DNA of 64,000 bases from Bacteroidota bacterium. GTDB taxonomy: Bacteria > Bacteroidota > Bacteroidia > Cytophagales > Cyclobacteriaceae. Shown piece after piece: positions 18,351 through 27,258 of this stretch (position 1 is the stretch's first letter; every line of letters begins with the position of its first letter). Both the position numbers and the translations under genes were made by a program. The notes under the pieces are model-generated. The model ran no database searches and was not told where the DNA came from. It was given only the letters and a program-made list of their open reading frames with translations. The stretch spans positions 1 to 64,000 of the forward strand of contig JACPVX010000054.1 in assembly GCA_016191555.1 (NCBI GenBank), written 5' to 3'.

Positions 18351-19569
18351 TTTCAAAGCCCACTGATTTAAGGTCATCCCAAAAGGTTGGGTAGGATTTA
18401 TTCACCACTTCGGGTGCCTCAATTTTCAGATCTGTCAACGCAGCCCAGGGTGCAAAACCCATGGCCATGCGGTGATCATGATAAGTAGAAATAGAAATGG
18501 TTTGATTCGAAATTTTTCCAGGAGTAAGTTTCCATTTTCCTGTGGCAGGCTCTGTTAATTCAGCCCCAATCTTTTTTAATTCTGTCTGCAATGCTGCAAT
18601 GCGGTCGGTTTCTTTGATTCGCAGGCTTTCCAAACCCGTAAATTCTCCGCTGATCCCTTTCGCGGCACAGGCAGGCAATACCGTCTGCGCCAAATCAGGG
18701 CAATCCTTAAAATCCCAAATCAAATGATCGGTAGCTTCTTTTTTGGTAAGACGCACATGGCCATTTTCAAATTGTGCTTTAACACCGACCTGATCCATCA
18801 CCTCAACGATAACCCGATCTCCCTGCAGTGATTTTTCAGAAACGTTCGGAAGAATAATATCTGCCTGCTCGGCCAATGCCGCAAAGCCAAACCAATAGCT
18901 GGCCGAAGACCAATCGGCTTCAACAGTAACAGTGGCAGATTGATACGATTGATTTTCTACTTTGATAAATCCTTTCTCAAAATTGAGTTCAGGATGCACA
19001 CCGAACTCTTCCATCAGTGAGGCCGTCATCCGAATGTATGGCACGCTGCCCACTTCTCCTTTTAATTTAATGACGAGTCCCTTCGGTAAAATAGGCGCCA
19101 CCATCATCAAGGCAGAAATATATTGGCTGCTCACGTTCCCCGGAATTTCAATTTCTGAGGTGAGTTGGTGACTGAACCCTTTTAGTTCCATGGGTGGAAA
19201 TCCTTCCACTCCCAGATAATCAATGGTGACCCCCAGCTTTCGCAAAGCATCCACCAGCAAGCCGATCGGGCGCTCCTTCATCCGATCGGTGCCGGTCATG
19301 ATTTTATTTTTCCCCGTAAGGGCAAAATAAGCCGTGAGGAAGCGCATGGTCGTGCCGGCATCCAATACGTTGATCGTTTTTTCTTTGTTGTTCACCAGGC
19401 TATGCATCAGTTGCGTATCGCGGGCAATGGACAAATTTTGAACGATGGATTTCGATCCGCTCAAGGCTTTCAGAAGCAATGCCCGGTTACTTATACTTTT
19501 GGAAGAGGATAATTGCTGAATGGTGCCGATGACAGAATTTTTTCGGTGCAAGTGCAGGTACGAACTCAC
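18331..19569 (-). CDS. aroA: 3-phosphoshikimate 1-carboxyvinyltransferase (EPSP synthase)
   Basis: This enzyme condenses shikimate 3-phosphate with PEP in the sixth step of the shikimate pathway. The 412-residue protein shows the expected segments SSSKSISNRALLLKALS near the start, LDAGTTMRFLTAYFAL, GTDRMKERPIGLLVDALRKL, SSQYISALMMVAPIL, and the late LRIKETDRIAALQTELKKIG and YHDHRMAMGFAP. The catalytic Lys, Asp and Glu motifs appear intact. The length is slightly short for the family. Its 3' end overlaps the convergent BtuF-like gene by 20 bases. Confidence 0.95.
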   Translation of the reverse strand: MSSYLHLHRKNSVIGTIQQLSSSKSISNRALLLKALSGSKSIVQNLSIARDTQLMHSLVNNKEKTINVLDAGTTMRFLTAYFALTGKNKIMTGTDRMKERPIGLLVDALRKLGVTIDYLGVEGFPPMELKGFSHQLTSEIEIPGNVSSQYISALMMVAPILPKGLVIKLKGEVGSVPYIRMTASLMEEFGVHPELNFEKGFIKVENQSYQSATVTVEADWSSASYWFGFAALAEQADIILPNVSEKSLQGDRVIVEVMDQVGVKAQFENGHVRLTKKEATDHLIWDFKDCPDLAQTVLPACAAKGISGEFTGLESLRIKETDRIAALQTELKKIGAELTEPATGKWKLTPGKISNQTISISTYHDHRMAMGFAPWAALTDLKIEAPEVVNKSYPTFWDDLKSVGFEIKEPAN

Positions 19570-19738
19570 GATGGTTAGCTAGTTGGTGATAAACTTTTTT
19601 AAAGCGTTTTTTAATTTTCTGTTTTGGTGAATTTTAATTTTACATCAAACAGTGCTTAAAGGTAAGATCATTCTTCACTAAGGAGAAAATAGTTGAGCGA
19701 GTTGAAACAATTTATTTTAAAAATCAGTTAGGACTTCT

Positions 19739-19930
19739 ATGAACACCTCAAAAAAAATCGCGATTGGACTAGGTGTAGCAGGCGGTGCCCTGTTAGCAGC
19801 TTGGTTATTGACGGGAGACCGTAAGAAAAAAACAAAAGAGTTTGTCTCTAAAGCAGCCGAAGATTTGAAAAATACCTTTGGCGGCAAGGATGACAAAAAG
19901 CAAGATGACTCAGACGTTCACTACGTCTAA
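19739..19930 (+). CDS. Small YtxH-like protein
   Basis: This 63-residue protein has one hydrophobic segment (IGLGVAGGALLAAWLLTG) followed by a lysine-rich amphipathic helix (KEFVSKAAEDLKNTFGGK). This is the layout of YtxH-domain proteins, which are often linked with stress in other bacteria. It stands alone between the divergent aroA and the convergent aroB. The 169 bases upstream hold no clear promoter. Confidence 0.65.
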   Translation: MNTSKKIAIGLGVAGGALLAAWLLTGDRKKKTKEFVSKAAEDLKNTFGGKDDKKQDDSDVHYV

Positions 19931-19950
19931 GATTTGGTGAAGGCTGAAGG

Positions 19951-20982
19951 CTATATCCTTTGGTAGTAGCCCATGGCTTCCACCATTTCTTTATCACTTA
20001 CCTCCACATCCCAAATGGCCTTCCCGATACCTTGTGGAAGCGCCATCAAAACTTTAGATCCTTTATTTTTCTTGTCTTGCATGGTGAGTGCGATAATCCG
20101 ATTTTGATCGAATGGCGCATGCACCTTTCCGAAGATGGAGATCAGATATTGGCTGATGTGTTCCAACTCATTGGCCGTTATAAGATTTTTTTGCTGCGCA
20201 ATAAAAGATTCCATGATCATACCGATGGCAATGGCCTCACCGTGGAAAAGCCGGTGGTCCGTTCCCAACGAAAATGTTTCAATGGCATGGCCCAGCGTAT
20301 GACCAAAATTGAGCGTTTTGCGTAACCCTTTTTCTCGCGGGTCGGCTTGCGTGATTTGTTGTTTTATCTGCACCGAGTGTGCAATTAATTCTTGCCAGTT
20401 TTGGTCACTTAGGTCTTTTTGTGCGATTTCTTCCCACTTACTTTTGTCGGCTATCAGGCAATGTTTTACAATTTCGGCAAAACCCGATCTTAGCTCTCGA
20501 TGTGGGAGTGTCGCTAAAAACTGTGTGCTGATCAATGTAGCCACAGGCTCTTGAAATACGCCTATGTGATTTTTAAAGTTGTTGAAGTCGATGCCCAGCT
20601 TTCCGCCTACGCTGGCATCTACCTGTGCCAGTAGGGTAGTAGGCATCAGAATGAAGTTGATACCTCGCTTGTAGGTGGCTGCACAAAAGCCCCCCATATC
20701 GCCCAGCACTCCGCCACCAATTACAATGACCAATCCGTGTCGGTCGAATTGCAAATCCGTCAGTTGTTGCCAGATCTGTGTGCAGGTAGCCAGATTCTTA
20801 TGTTCTTCACCTGCCGCGACCTCGATTATATGATGACTGGGTAAAACAGATTGAATCAATGGATAGCACTGTTGGCGGGTATTCGTATCCACTAAAACCG
20901 CCAATTGTGTAAGCGCTACCTCTTTCAAAAAGCCACTCAGCAGTTGACTGGCAATTGGTTCTATAACAACACGACCGTGCAT
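19951..20982 (-). CDS. aroB: 3-dehydroquinate synthase
   Basis: This enzyme makes 3-dehydroquinate from DAHP, the second shikimate step, using NAD and a divalent metal. The core motifs are seen: VDTNTRQQCYPLI, VAAGEEHKNLATC, VIGGGVLGDMGGFCAATYKR, PTTLLAQVDASVGGKLGIDF, SGFAEIVKHCLI, and the metal-binding GLRKTLNFGHTLGHAIET with FHGEAIAIGM. The ATG at 20982 (MHGRVVIEP) is preferred, giving 343 residues. An upstream ATG at 21081 would add 33 residues unlike the family. aroA lies close by on the same strand. Confidence 0.93.
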   Translation of the reverse strand: MHGRVVIEPIASQLLSGFLKEVALTQLAVLVDTNTRQQCYPLIQSVLPSHHIIEVAAGEEHKNLATCTQIWQQLTDLQFDRHGLVIVIGGGVLGDMGGFCAATYKRGINFILMPTTLLAQVDASVGGKLGIDFNNFKNHIGVFQEPVATLISTQFLATLPHRELRSGFAEIVKHCLIADKSKWEEIAQKDLSDQNWQELIAHSVQIKQQITQADPREKGLRKTLNFGHTLGHAIETFSLGTDHRLFHGEAIAIGMIMESFIAQQKNLITANELEHISQYLISIFGKVHAPFDQNRIIALTMQDKKNKGSKVLMALPQGIGKAIWDVEVSDKEMVEAMGYYQRI

Positions 20983-21145
20983 TTTGGAATATTGAAGCCT
21001 AAAATTAGCTGAATTATGCCCTTTCGCATGGTAATCTTTACTTTTTAATGCGACCGCTGATGGGATCATCTCGCCTCGCATGCAGTTGCCGTCTGCCAGC
21101 CGGGTGATTTCACTTTATTTCAAACAATAAAATCTGCCACCCTGT

Positions 21146-21153
21146 TATATTTG
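21146..21153 (+). promoter_or_regulatory. Candidate -7 element of the proline dehydrogenase gene
   Basis: TATATTTG matches TAnnTTTG and ends 14 bases before the ATG at 21168. It overlaps an alternative GTG at 21153 and so argues for the ATG as the true start. No TTTG box is seen at the usual spacing. Confidence 0.5.
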
Positions 21154-21167
21154 TGCCCAATTTGCCT

Positions 21168-22346
21168 ATGGAGACAGTTCCCTCAATTCAATTTGACGAT
21201 ACTTCGGTTGCTTTTTCATACAAAAGCGACCGCGAGTTGAAGAAAGCAAACCTTATCTTCTCGTTGGTTAATAATCCTACTACCTCATCCATAGCCACTT
21301 CCCTGGCCAAAATGAGTTTGTCTCTGCACCTTCCCGTAAAGGGGATTATCCGCGCCACGGTGTTTGAACATTTTTGTGGAGGAGAGACCATTGATGAAAG
21401 TGAAATTACAATCGAGAAATTGGCCAGGTTTAAAGTCGGCACTATACTCGATTATTCAGTAGAAGGAGAAAAAGATGAAGCAGGCTTTGATAAAACCACG
21501 CGCGAAATTCTTTCTACGATTGATGAGGCGAAGAAGAATGCAGCTGTGCCTTTTAGCGTCTTCAAGGTCACCGGCTTAGCCGCTTTTGATTTGTTAGAGA
21601 AAGTGCATGCAGCACAAACGCTTACCACTGAAGAGCAATCGGCATTTGAGCGAGTGCGAAACCGGGTAGATCAAATCTGCCGAAAGGCGTACGAGGCCGG
21701 CATTCCGGTGCTGATCGATGCGGAGGACAGTTGGATTCAAAATCCGATTGATGCCTTGGCATACGAAATGATGCGAAAATACAATTCGCAAAAAGCCATT
21801 GTATTTAATACGTATCAGATGTACCGGGCTGATATGTTGGGCAACTTACGCAATGCCTTTCACGATGCGGCCATGCACAATTATTTTTTAGGCGTGAAAA
21901 TGGTGCGTGGTGCTTATATGGAAAAAGAAGCGGAGCGTGCGGCTAAGTTGGGATATCCAAATCCGATTCATCCCAACAAACAAGCCACGGATGATGCTTT
22001 CAATAAGGGACTCGCGTTCTGCATTGACAACAAACAGCGTATTTCATTAGTGTGTGGATCGCACAACGAATACAGCAACCAATACCTAACGGTTTTGATG
22101 AACAAACACGGCATGCAGAACAACGACAACCGGATATGGTTTGCTCAGTTGTTAGGAATGAGTGATAACATTTCTTTCAATCTGGCGAAAGCCGGATACA
22201 ATGTAGCCAAGTATGTGCCCTACGGCCCAGTGGAATCGGTGATGCCGTATCTATTGCGGAGAGCTTCAGAAAACACTTCCGTAGCCGGGCAGAGCAGCCG
22301 GGAGCTCACGCTGATTCGGAAAGAATTGAAGAGGAGAAAAGGATAA
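21168..22346 (+). CDS. Proline dehydrogenase family protein
   Basis: This FAD-dependent TIM-barrel enzyme oxidises proline to pyrroline-5-carboxylate. It has 392 residues from the ATG at 21168; a GTG at 21153 would add five. Family landmarks are FSVFKVTGLAAFDLLEKV, the VLIDAEDSWIQNPIDALAYE segment, FNTYQMYRADMLGNL, GVKMVRGAYMEKEAERAAKL, and the C-terminal YVPYGPVESVMPYLLRRASE with the substrate-binding YLLRR. It is the single-function type, without the P5C dehydrogenase part of PutA. It is followed 21 bases later by lysS. Confidence 0.92.
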   Translation: METVPSIQFDDTSVAFSYKSDRELKKANLIFSLVNNPTTSSIATSLAKMSLSLHLPVKGIIRATVFEHFCGGETIDESEITIEKLARFKVGTILDYSVEGEKDEAGFDKTTREILSTIDEAKKNAAVPFSVFKVTGLAAFDLLEKVHAAQTLTTEEQSAFERVRNRVDQICRKAYEAGIPVLIDAEDSWIQNPIDALAYEMMRKYNSQKAIVFNTYQMYRADMLGNLRNAFHDAAMHNYFLGVKMVRGAYMEKEAERAAKLGYPNPIHPNKQATDDAFNKGLAFCIDNKQRISLVCGSHNEYSNQYLTVLMNKHGMQNNDNRIWFAQLLGMSDNISFNLAKAGYNVAKYVPYGPVESVMPYLLRRASENTSVAGQSSRELTLIRKELKRRKG

Positions 22347-22367
22347 TTATTTAGAGATAAAAAAACT

Positions 22368-24092
22368 ATGCAACTGAGCGAACAAGAGATCATCCGCAGA
22401 CAAAGTATGGACGAGTTGAATAAACTCGGCATTAATCCATATCCGGCTGAATTATTTGATGTGAATGTGACCACACAACAAATTCATACCAACTATCCTC
22501 AGCAGGAATTTAAAGATGTATCTATCGCAGGCCGCATCATGACCCGCAGAGTGATGGGCAACGCCTCATTTGCTGAACTGCAAGACGAAACCGGCCGCAT
22601 TCAGGTTTACTTCCGTAGAGATGATATTTGTCCGACTGAAGATAAGACTCTTTACAATATTGTATTTAAGAAGTTATTGGACATCGGTGATATTATCGGT
22701 GTAACCGGATTTGTGTTCACTACACAAACGGGAGAGGTGTCCATTCACGTGACCAGTTTCAAAGTTCTTTCGAAGTCGCTGCGCCCACTGCCGATTGTGA
22801 AAGAAACCAAAGATGAGCAGGGTAACTCCGTATTGCACGATGCCTTTACGGATCCGGAGCAGCGCTACCGCATGCGCTATGTAGACCTGACGGTGAACCC
22901 GCATGTGCGCGAAGCTTTTGTGAAGCGCACCCAACTTGTTAACTCTATGCGCAGCTACCTGACTGGAAAAGGATATTTGGAAGTGGAAACTCCCATCCTT
23001 CAACCTTTGTATGGTGGTGCCGCTGCCAAACCTTTCAAAACGCATCACAACACATTGGACATGACGCTGTATTTGCGCATTGCCAATGAATTGTATTTGA
23101 AGCGATTGATTGTGGGCGGATTTAATGGTGTGTATGAATTCTCCAAAGACTTCCGCAACGAGGGCATGTCACGATTTCATAATCCGGAATTCACGCAAGT
23201 GGAATTATATGTAGCCTACAAGGATTACTATTGGATGATGGACCTGGTGGAGGAGATGATCGAGAAAGTAGCGCTCGACTTACACGGAACAACCGAAGTG
23301 AAAGTAGGAGAGAACCTGATCAACTTCAAGCGTCCGTGGAAACGCTTCACGATGTACGAAGCCATTCAACATTTTACCGGCATTGATATTTCTGAAATGG
23401 ATGAGGCAGCGTTGCGCGAAACGTGTAAGCAGCTACACGTACCTGCCGATGCTACGATGGGCAAAGGAAAATTGATCGACCAGATTTTTGGCGAGAAGTG
23501 CGAGCACCAATTGATTCAGCCTACCTTCATCACCGACTATCCCTTGGAGATGTCGCCATTGGCGAAGAAACACCGCAGCAAGCCGGGATTGGTAGAACGC
23601 TTTGAAGCGATCTGTAACCGTAAGGAAATATGTAACTCATTCTCTGAGTTGAACGATCCGATCGATCAGCGGAAGCGATTTGAAGAGCAATTGGAATTGG
23701 GCAAGCGTGGTGACGAAGAAGCCATGACATTGGACGAAGACTTTTTGCGTGCGTTGGAATATGGTATGCCACCGACAGCAGGATTGGGAATTGGTATTGA
23801 TCGTTTGTCGATGGTGATGACGAATTCTCCTTCTATTCAGGATGTGATTTTCTTCCCGCAAATGAAGCCGGAGAAAAATATAGAACTCGATCCGCAGAAA
23901 GAATTAGAGACAGCCGGTGTGCGTGCTGATTTAATTCCGATTCTGATAAAGTTAGGAGTTCATTCGCAAGCGCAGTTGAAAGAGATCAAGCCTACCAAGC
24001 TGTTCAATGACATTCCGGGCATGCGTAAGAAACTGAAATTAGAATCGGTGCAAAACCCTACGCTGCAAGAGATAGAAGGTTGGCAGAAGTAA
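22368..24092 (+). CDS. lysS: Lysine--tRNA ligase (class II)
   Basis: This is a class II synthetase of 574 residues. Residues 50-150 form the OB-fold anticodon-binding domain ([20 protein letters not shown]). The catalytic core follows: motif 1 at [20 protein letters not shown], motif 2 at [19 protein letters not shown], and motif 3 at [14 protein letters not shown]. About 70 residues follow motif 3 ([20 protein letters not shown] onward), longer than the Escherichia coli enzyme. This helical extension is common in Bacteroidota LysS and recalls a small HhH-like fold. The gene is convergent with pyrB. Confidence 0.96.
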   Translation: MQLSEQEIIRRQSMDELNKLGINPYPAELFDVNVTTQQIHTNYPQQEFKDVSIAGRIMTRRVMGNASFAELQDETGRIQVYFRRDDICPTEDKTLYNIVFKKLLDIGDIIGVTGFVFTTQTGEVSIHVTSFKVLSKSLRPLPIVKETKDEQGNSVLHDAFTDPEQRYRMRYVDLTVNPHVREAFVKRTQLVNSMRSYLTGKGYLEVETPILQPLYGGAAAKPFKTHHNTLDMTLYLRIANELYLKRLIVGGFNGVYEFSKDFRNEGMSRFHNPEFTQVELYVAYKDYYWMMDLVEEMIEKVALDLHGTTEVKVGENLINFKRPWKRFTMYEAIQHFTGIDISEMDEAALRETCKQLHVPADATMGKGKLIDQIFGEKCEHQLIQPTFITDYPLEMSPLAKKHRSKPGLVERFEAICNRKEICNSFSELNDPIDQRKRFEEQLELGKRGDEEAMTLDEDFLRALEYGMPPTAGLGIGIDRLSMVMTNSPSIQDVIFFPQMKPEKNIELDPQKELETAGVRADLIPILIKLGVHSQAQLKEIKPTKLFNDIPGMRKKLKLESVQNPTLQEIEGWQK

Positions 24093-24131
24093 GAACTTTT
24101 GCACGCAAAGGCGCAAAGCTAATGTCGAAAT

Positions 24132-25055
24132 TTAATTAGCTCCGGCTAATAAATACAAGACCGCCATTCGCACGGCCACTCCGTTTTCTACCTGATCGAG
24201 GATAATCGAATGATGTGAGTCAGCTGCATCGCTGGTCAATTCTACTCCGCGGTTGATAGGGCCGGGGTGCATCAGCACGATTTCTTTCTTCAGATCGTCC
24301 AGTGTCTTTTTGGTGATGCCGTAGTACAATGAATATTCGCGCAGCGAAGGAAAATATTTGATCTGTTGTCGCTCGAGTTGAATGCGCAGCACGTTGGCCA
24401 CATCGCACCACTCCAACGCTTTTTGTACTTCCCACTCTACTTTCACACCCAAAGAAGAAATGAATTTTGGAATGAGTGTTGGCGGACCGCACACCATCAC
24501 CTCCGCACCGAGTTTTTTCAGCGCAAAGATGTTAGACAAAGCCACGCGCGAGTGAAGGATGTCTCCGATGATGGCGATTTTCTTTCCTTCCACACTTCCC
24601 AACTTTTCGCGGATAGAAAATGCATCTAACAATGCTTGTGTGGGATGTTCGTGCGTGCCATCGCCCGCGTTGACAATATTTGCTTTGATGTGCTTGGACA
24701 AAAAGTGAGGAGCACCTACGCTGGCGTGGCGCATCACCACCATATCCACTTTCATGGCCAAAATATTGTTTACCGTGTCGAGGAGGGTTTCGCCTTTCTT
24801 CACCGAACTGTTCGAGGTAGAGAAATTAATCACATCGGCCGAAAGGCGTTTTTCCGCTAACTCAAACGAAAGTCGGGTGCGTGTCGAGTTCTCAAAAAAG
24901 ATGTTGGCGATCGTTACATCCCGTAAGGAAGGGACTTTCTTGATCGGTCGATTGATGACTTCTTTGAAATTATCGGCTGTTTCAAAAATGAGTTCTATGT
25001 CTTGGCGGGTAAGGTTCTTAATTCCGAGCAGGTGCCGTTGACTTAGCTTTGACAT
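24132..25055 (-). CDS. pyrB: Aspartate carbamoyltransferase catalytic subunit
   Basis: This enzyme joins carbamoyl phosphate and aspartate in the first committed step of pyrimidine synthesis. The 307-residue chain shows the carbamoyl-phosphate motif FENSTRTRLSFELA, the VVMRHASVGAPHFLS segment, DGTHEHPTQALLDAFSIRE and the aspartate-binding LMHPGPINRGVE. No pyrI regulatory gene is present. It is cotranscribed with pyrR, which starts upstream and ends 5 bases before pyrB, as in many Gram-positive and Bacteroidota operons. Its substrate carbamoyl phosphate comes from the CarA/CarB enzyme. Confidence 0.96.
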   Translation of the reverse strand: MSKLSQRHLLGIKNLTRQDIELIFETADNFKEVINRPIKKVPSLRDVTIANIFFENSTRTRLSFELAEKRLSADVINFSTSNSSVKKGETLLDTVNNILAMKVDMVVMRHASVGAPHFLSKHIKANIVNAGDGTHEHPTQALLDAFSIREKLGSVEGKKIAIIGDILHSRVALSNIFALKKLGAEVMVCGPPTLIPKFISSLGVKVEWEVQKALEWCDVANVLRIQLERQQIKYFPSLREYSLYYGITKKTLDDLKKEIVLMHPGPINRGVELTSDAADSHHSIILDQVENGVAVRMAVLYLLAGAN

Positions 25056-25060
25056 AGTTT

Positions 25061-25603
25061 TTAATCCTTATTGATCAACCAGATTTTATTTTGTTTGTGC
25101 CCTTGGGCTACTAACTCTACTAATATTTTTTGCGACTCGAGGGTGTCTACATATTTTCCTACATAGTCGGCAGAGATAGGAAGATCGCGGGTGGAGGTGC
25201 GATCGACCAATACGAGCAACTCCACTTTTGCCGGACGCCCAAAAGCAATCATGGCATCGAGGGCTGCGCGCACCGTGCGTCCGGTGAAGAGCACATCGTC
25301 TATCAGCACTACATTTTTATTTTCAATGGCGAAGGGAATCCGCGTTTCGCTAGCTTTGGCTGGCACATCTCGTCTGCGGAAGTCATCGCGGTGAAAAGTA
25401 GCATCTAAATATCCCAGCGGAATTTGCTTTTTCACCAGCGTTTTGAGTTTGGCATGAATTAATTCTGCCAAAAAGATGCCGCGGGGTTGTAGTCCAAGAA
25501 TAACGGTTTCAGAAAAATCGTGATGAGCTTCAATAAGTTGCTGGCAAAGCCGATTGAGCGTGATGTCGAGGAGCTGCGAATCTAGGACGATTTTTTTCTG
25601 CAT
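25061..25603 (-). CDS. pyrR: PyrR-like bifunctional regulator / uracil phosphoribosyltransferase
   Basis: This 180-residue type I phosphoribosyltransferase carries the PRPP-binding loop VVLIDDVLFTGRTVRAALDA and the GLQPRGIFLAELI and LVDRTSTRDLPISADYVGK segments typical of PyrR. In Bacillus, PyrR binds pyr mRNA and causes attenuation when UMP is high, and it also has weak UPRTase activity. Here it is the first gene of a pyrR-pyrB pair behind a consensus promoter. The leader is too short for a classic attenuator, so control by RNA binding is not supported. Confidence 0.9.
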   Translation of the reverse strand: MQKKIVLDSQLLDITLNRLCQQLIEAHHDFSETVILGLQPRGIFLAELIHAKLKTLVKKQIPLGYLDATFHRDDFRRRDVPAKASETRIPFAIENKNVVLIDDVLFTGRTVRAALDAMIAFGRPAKVELLVLVDRTSTRDLPISADYVGKYVDTLESQKILVELVAQGHKQNKIWLINKD

Positions 25604-25612
25604 ACGCAGGTG

Positions 25613-25641
25613 CGAAGGTAAGCAAAAACCTTGAACCCAAA
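25613..25641 (-). promoter_or_regulatory. Promoter of the pyrR-pyrB operon
   Basis: Read on the minus strand, TTTG (25638-25641), a 17-base spacer and TACCTTCG (25613-25620) match the Bacteroidota -33/-7 promoter. The -7 element ends 9 bases before the pyrR start codon, so the leader must be very short. Confidence 0.7.
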
Positions 25642-25660
25642 TTTTGCTGTGGCAAAATTT
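25639..25660. promoter_or_regulatory. Perfect inverted repeat at the pyrR -33 element (possible operator)
   Basis: AAATTTTGC (25639-25647) and GCAAAATTT (25652-25660) form a perfect 9-bp inverted repeat with a 4-base spacer. It overlaps the -33 box of the pyrR promoter by three bases. No T-run follows on either strand, so an operator is more likely than a terminator. Confidence 0.45.
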
Positions 25661-25749
25661 AACCCCTAAAAAGCTCCTATTAAGGACTTTCTTCGGCCCT
25701 GCGCGCAGATTTAGCTGCCAATCGTAAATCGGATTGGAATGATCGAATG

Positions 25750-27258
25750 CTACTTGTAGCGGATCTTGTTGATGAAAAAAACTTTTTTGAAGGGCAGCGA
25801 GGTGCCATCATTTGATTTGCGCACCGTTTGCACACCCGAGGCATAGAGGTGGTTGCCGTACCAATAATCGAGGTGGCTGGTTTTGGCATCCTGGCGGGTC
25901 ACTACGCCTTCATTACTAAATATCTTTAGTTCATCGGCTGTCTTTCCTTCCAGCACTTCGTTGTTGCGAATGATTTTGGTGCGGATCAAGTTTTCAAATA
26001 AATAAAGCAATCCAATGTTGTCTTTGCCGGGCGCAATTTTCACAAACTGCTCTAGTTGAAAACTTTTCACATCGTTGATCTCAAAACTATTGTCCCACTT
26101 AACTTTGCCATTCGCATCAAAGCCAATGACAATAGCATGGGTATATTGGTAGCCATCAAAAATGGCATCATTTCGATAGGGTGTGTAGTTGGCATATCCG
26201 CCCCGGTTGAATCCATAGTTATTAAAACCAGATTGTCGATACACATAATTGGGGTAGAAAGCTTCGCCCAGCAAAACGAATTGATCCTGATATGGAATTA
26301 ACTCTTGCACCAGCAAGCGGTAACTGAATCGGGTGGTTTTGCCTTTTACGCGTCTGCGCTCAATTCTTTTCTTAATCCGTTTTTCTTGTTTCGCTTTGAG
26401 GTAATGAAAGAAGTTTTGCAAGTCGGCAAAGTTGTAATAGCGAATGGTATATTCCCCGAAAGGGTTAATAGCCGCGACAAAAATTCCTCTGGAGTATTCA
26501 CTGTTCTTGCCATACACACCGGCCACCACTTGTTCATTGTTCGGCATTTTAATCGATCGCCCGAAAATCAAATTTCTTTTTTCGCGCGATTCCAACACAG
26601 TACTTTTGATCAGATCTCCCTCGGCATTGTAGTTGCGTATCCACAAACTTTTACGTTTGTCGAAATTTTTGGCGGACACAATCACATCGATCGATCCATC
26701 TGGTGTGATTTTCATTTGCGTCAACTCGCCCGGCTCGTTGAAGAATCCGGGCAACACTTTGGCTTTGTTGTTTTGAAAGGAATAGTGCAACACCAGCGGA
26801 CGATAATTAAAATAACCGCCAATTAATACGGCACCCACGGTGCCTTGAAATTCGCTGGGCGAAAAAGGGATGGCATTCTTAATGAGGTGAGTAATGTAAA
26901 GCCCCGTTTGCAAGTTGAGCGAGATCATCACAAAGCCTGCAAATCCGGGCCGCTGCAATAAGATGTAGTAGAAATGTTTGTAAGCCGTAGTTTTAGCGAC
27001 AATCAGCCCCTTATCAATTGTGATATATCCTTTCCATTTTTGTTGCAATGCAGTATCCAGCATGATCAATTCAAGTTGATCATCTTTGGATCCATTTACT
27101 TTGTGATAAATCAATAACCCCAAACTATCGGCAGACGATACTTTGAAATTGCCGGGGTCATCGGCATCTATGCCAATTTCCCATCTTCCGATCTGCTCCA
27201 CTTGCGTGTAAGCAAAACAGGGTGTCAGCAAAAACAGGATGAGTAAAATTCTATTCAA
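25750..27258 (-). CDS. Large secreted protein of unknown function, paralogue of the next gene upstream
   Basis: This 502-residue protein has a signal peptide (MNRILLILFLLTPCFAYTQ). Many short beta-rich segments, such as YKHFYYILLQRPGFAGFVMI, suggest a propeller-like fold. It matches the 27251-28852 product along its length. For example, GIFVAAINPFGEYTIRYYNF aligns with GVFTVLVDPYSEQKINYYDF, and both follow with an FFxYL/M segment and a basic stretch. An Asn/Tyr/Gly-rich insert lies near residues 345-380, and both proteins end VFFINK plus a few residues. The start overlaps the neighbour's stop by 8 bases. No known domain was recognised. Confidence 0.8.
   Translation of the reverse strand: MNRILLILFLLTPCFAYTQVEQIGRWEIGIDADDPGNFKVSSADSLGLLIYHKVNGSKDDQLELIMLDTALQQKWKGYITIDKGLIVAKTTAYKHFYYILLQRPGFAGFVMISLNLQTGLYITHLIKNAIPFSPSEFQGTVGAVLIGGYFNYRPLVLHYSFQNNKAKVLPGFFNEPGELTQMKITPDGSIDVIVSAKNFDKRKSLWIRNYNAEGDLIKSTVLESREKRNLIFGRSIKMPNNEQVVAGVYGKNSEYSRGIFVAAINPFGEYTIRYYNFADLQNFFHYLKAKQEKRIKKRIERRRVKGKTTRFSYRLLVQELIPYQDQFVLLGEAFYPNYVYRQSGFNNYGFNRGGYANYTPYRNDAIFDGYQYTHAIVIGFDANGKVKWDNSFEINDVKSFQLEQFVKIAPGKDNIGLLYLFENLIRTKIIRNNEVLEGKTADELKIFSNEGVVTRQDAKTSHLDYWYGNHLYASGVQTVRKSNDGTSLPFKKVFFINKIRYK

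Noticed and set aside
24093-24131. Terminator between lysS and pyrB
   Set aside because: Only a weak CTTTTGC/GCAAAG pairing with a loop of about 10 bases is present, too weak to call.
25560-25750. PyrR-type RNA attenuator upstream of pyrR
   Set aside because: The promoter lies only about 10 bases before the start codon, so no leader exists to fold into antiterminator and terminator loops.
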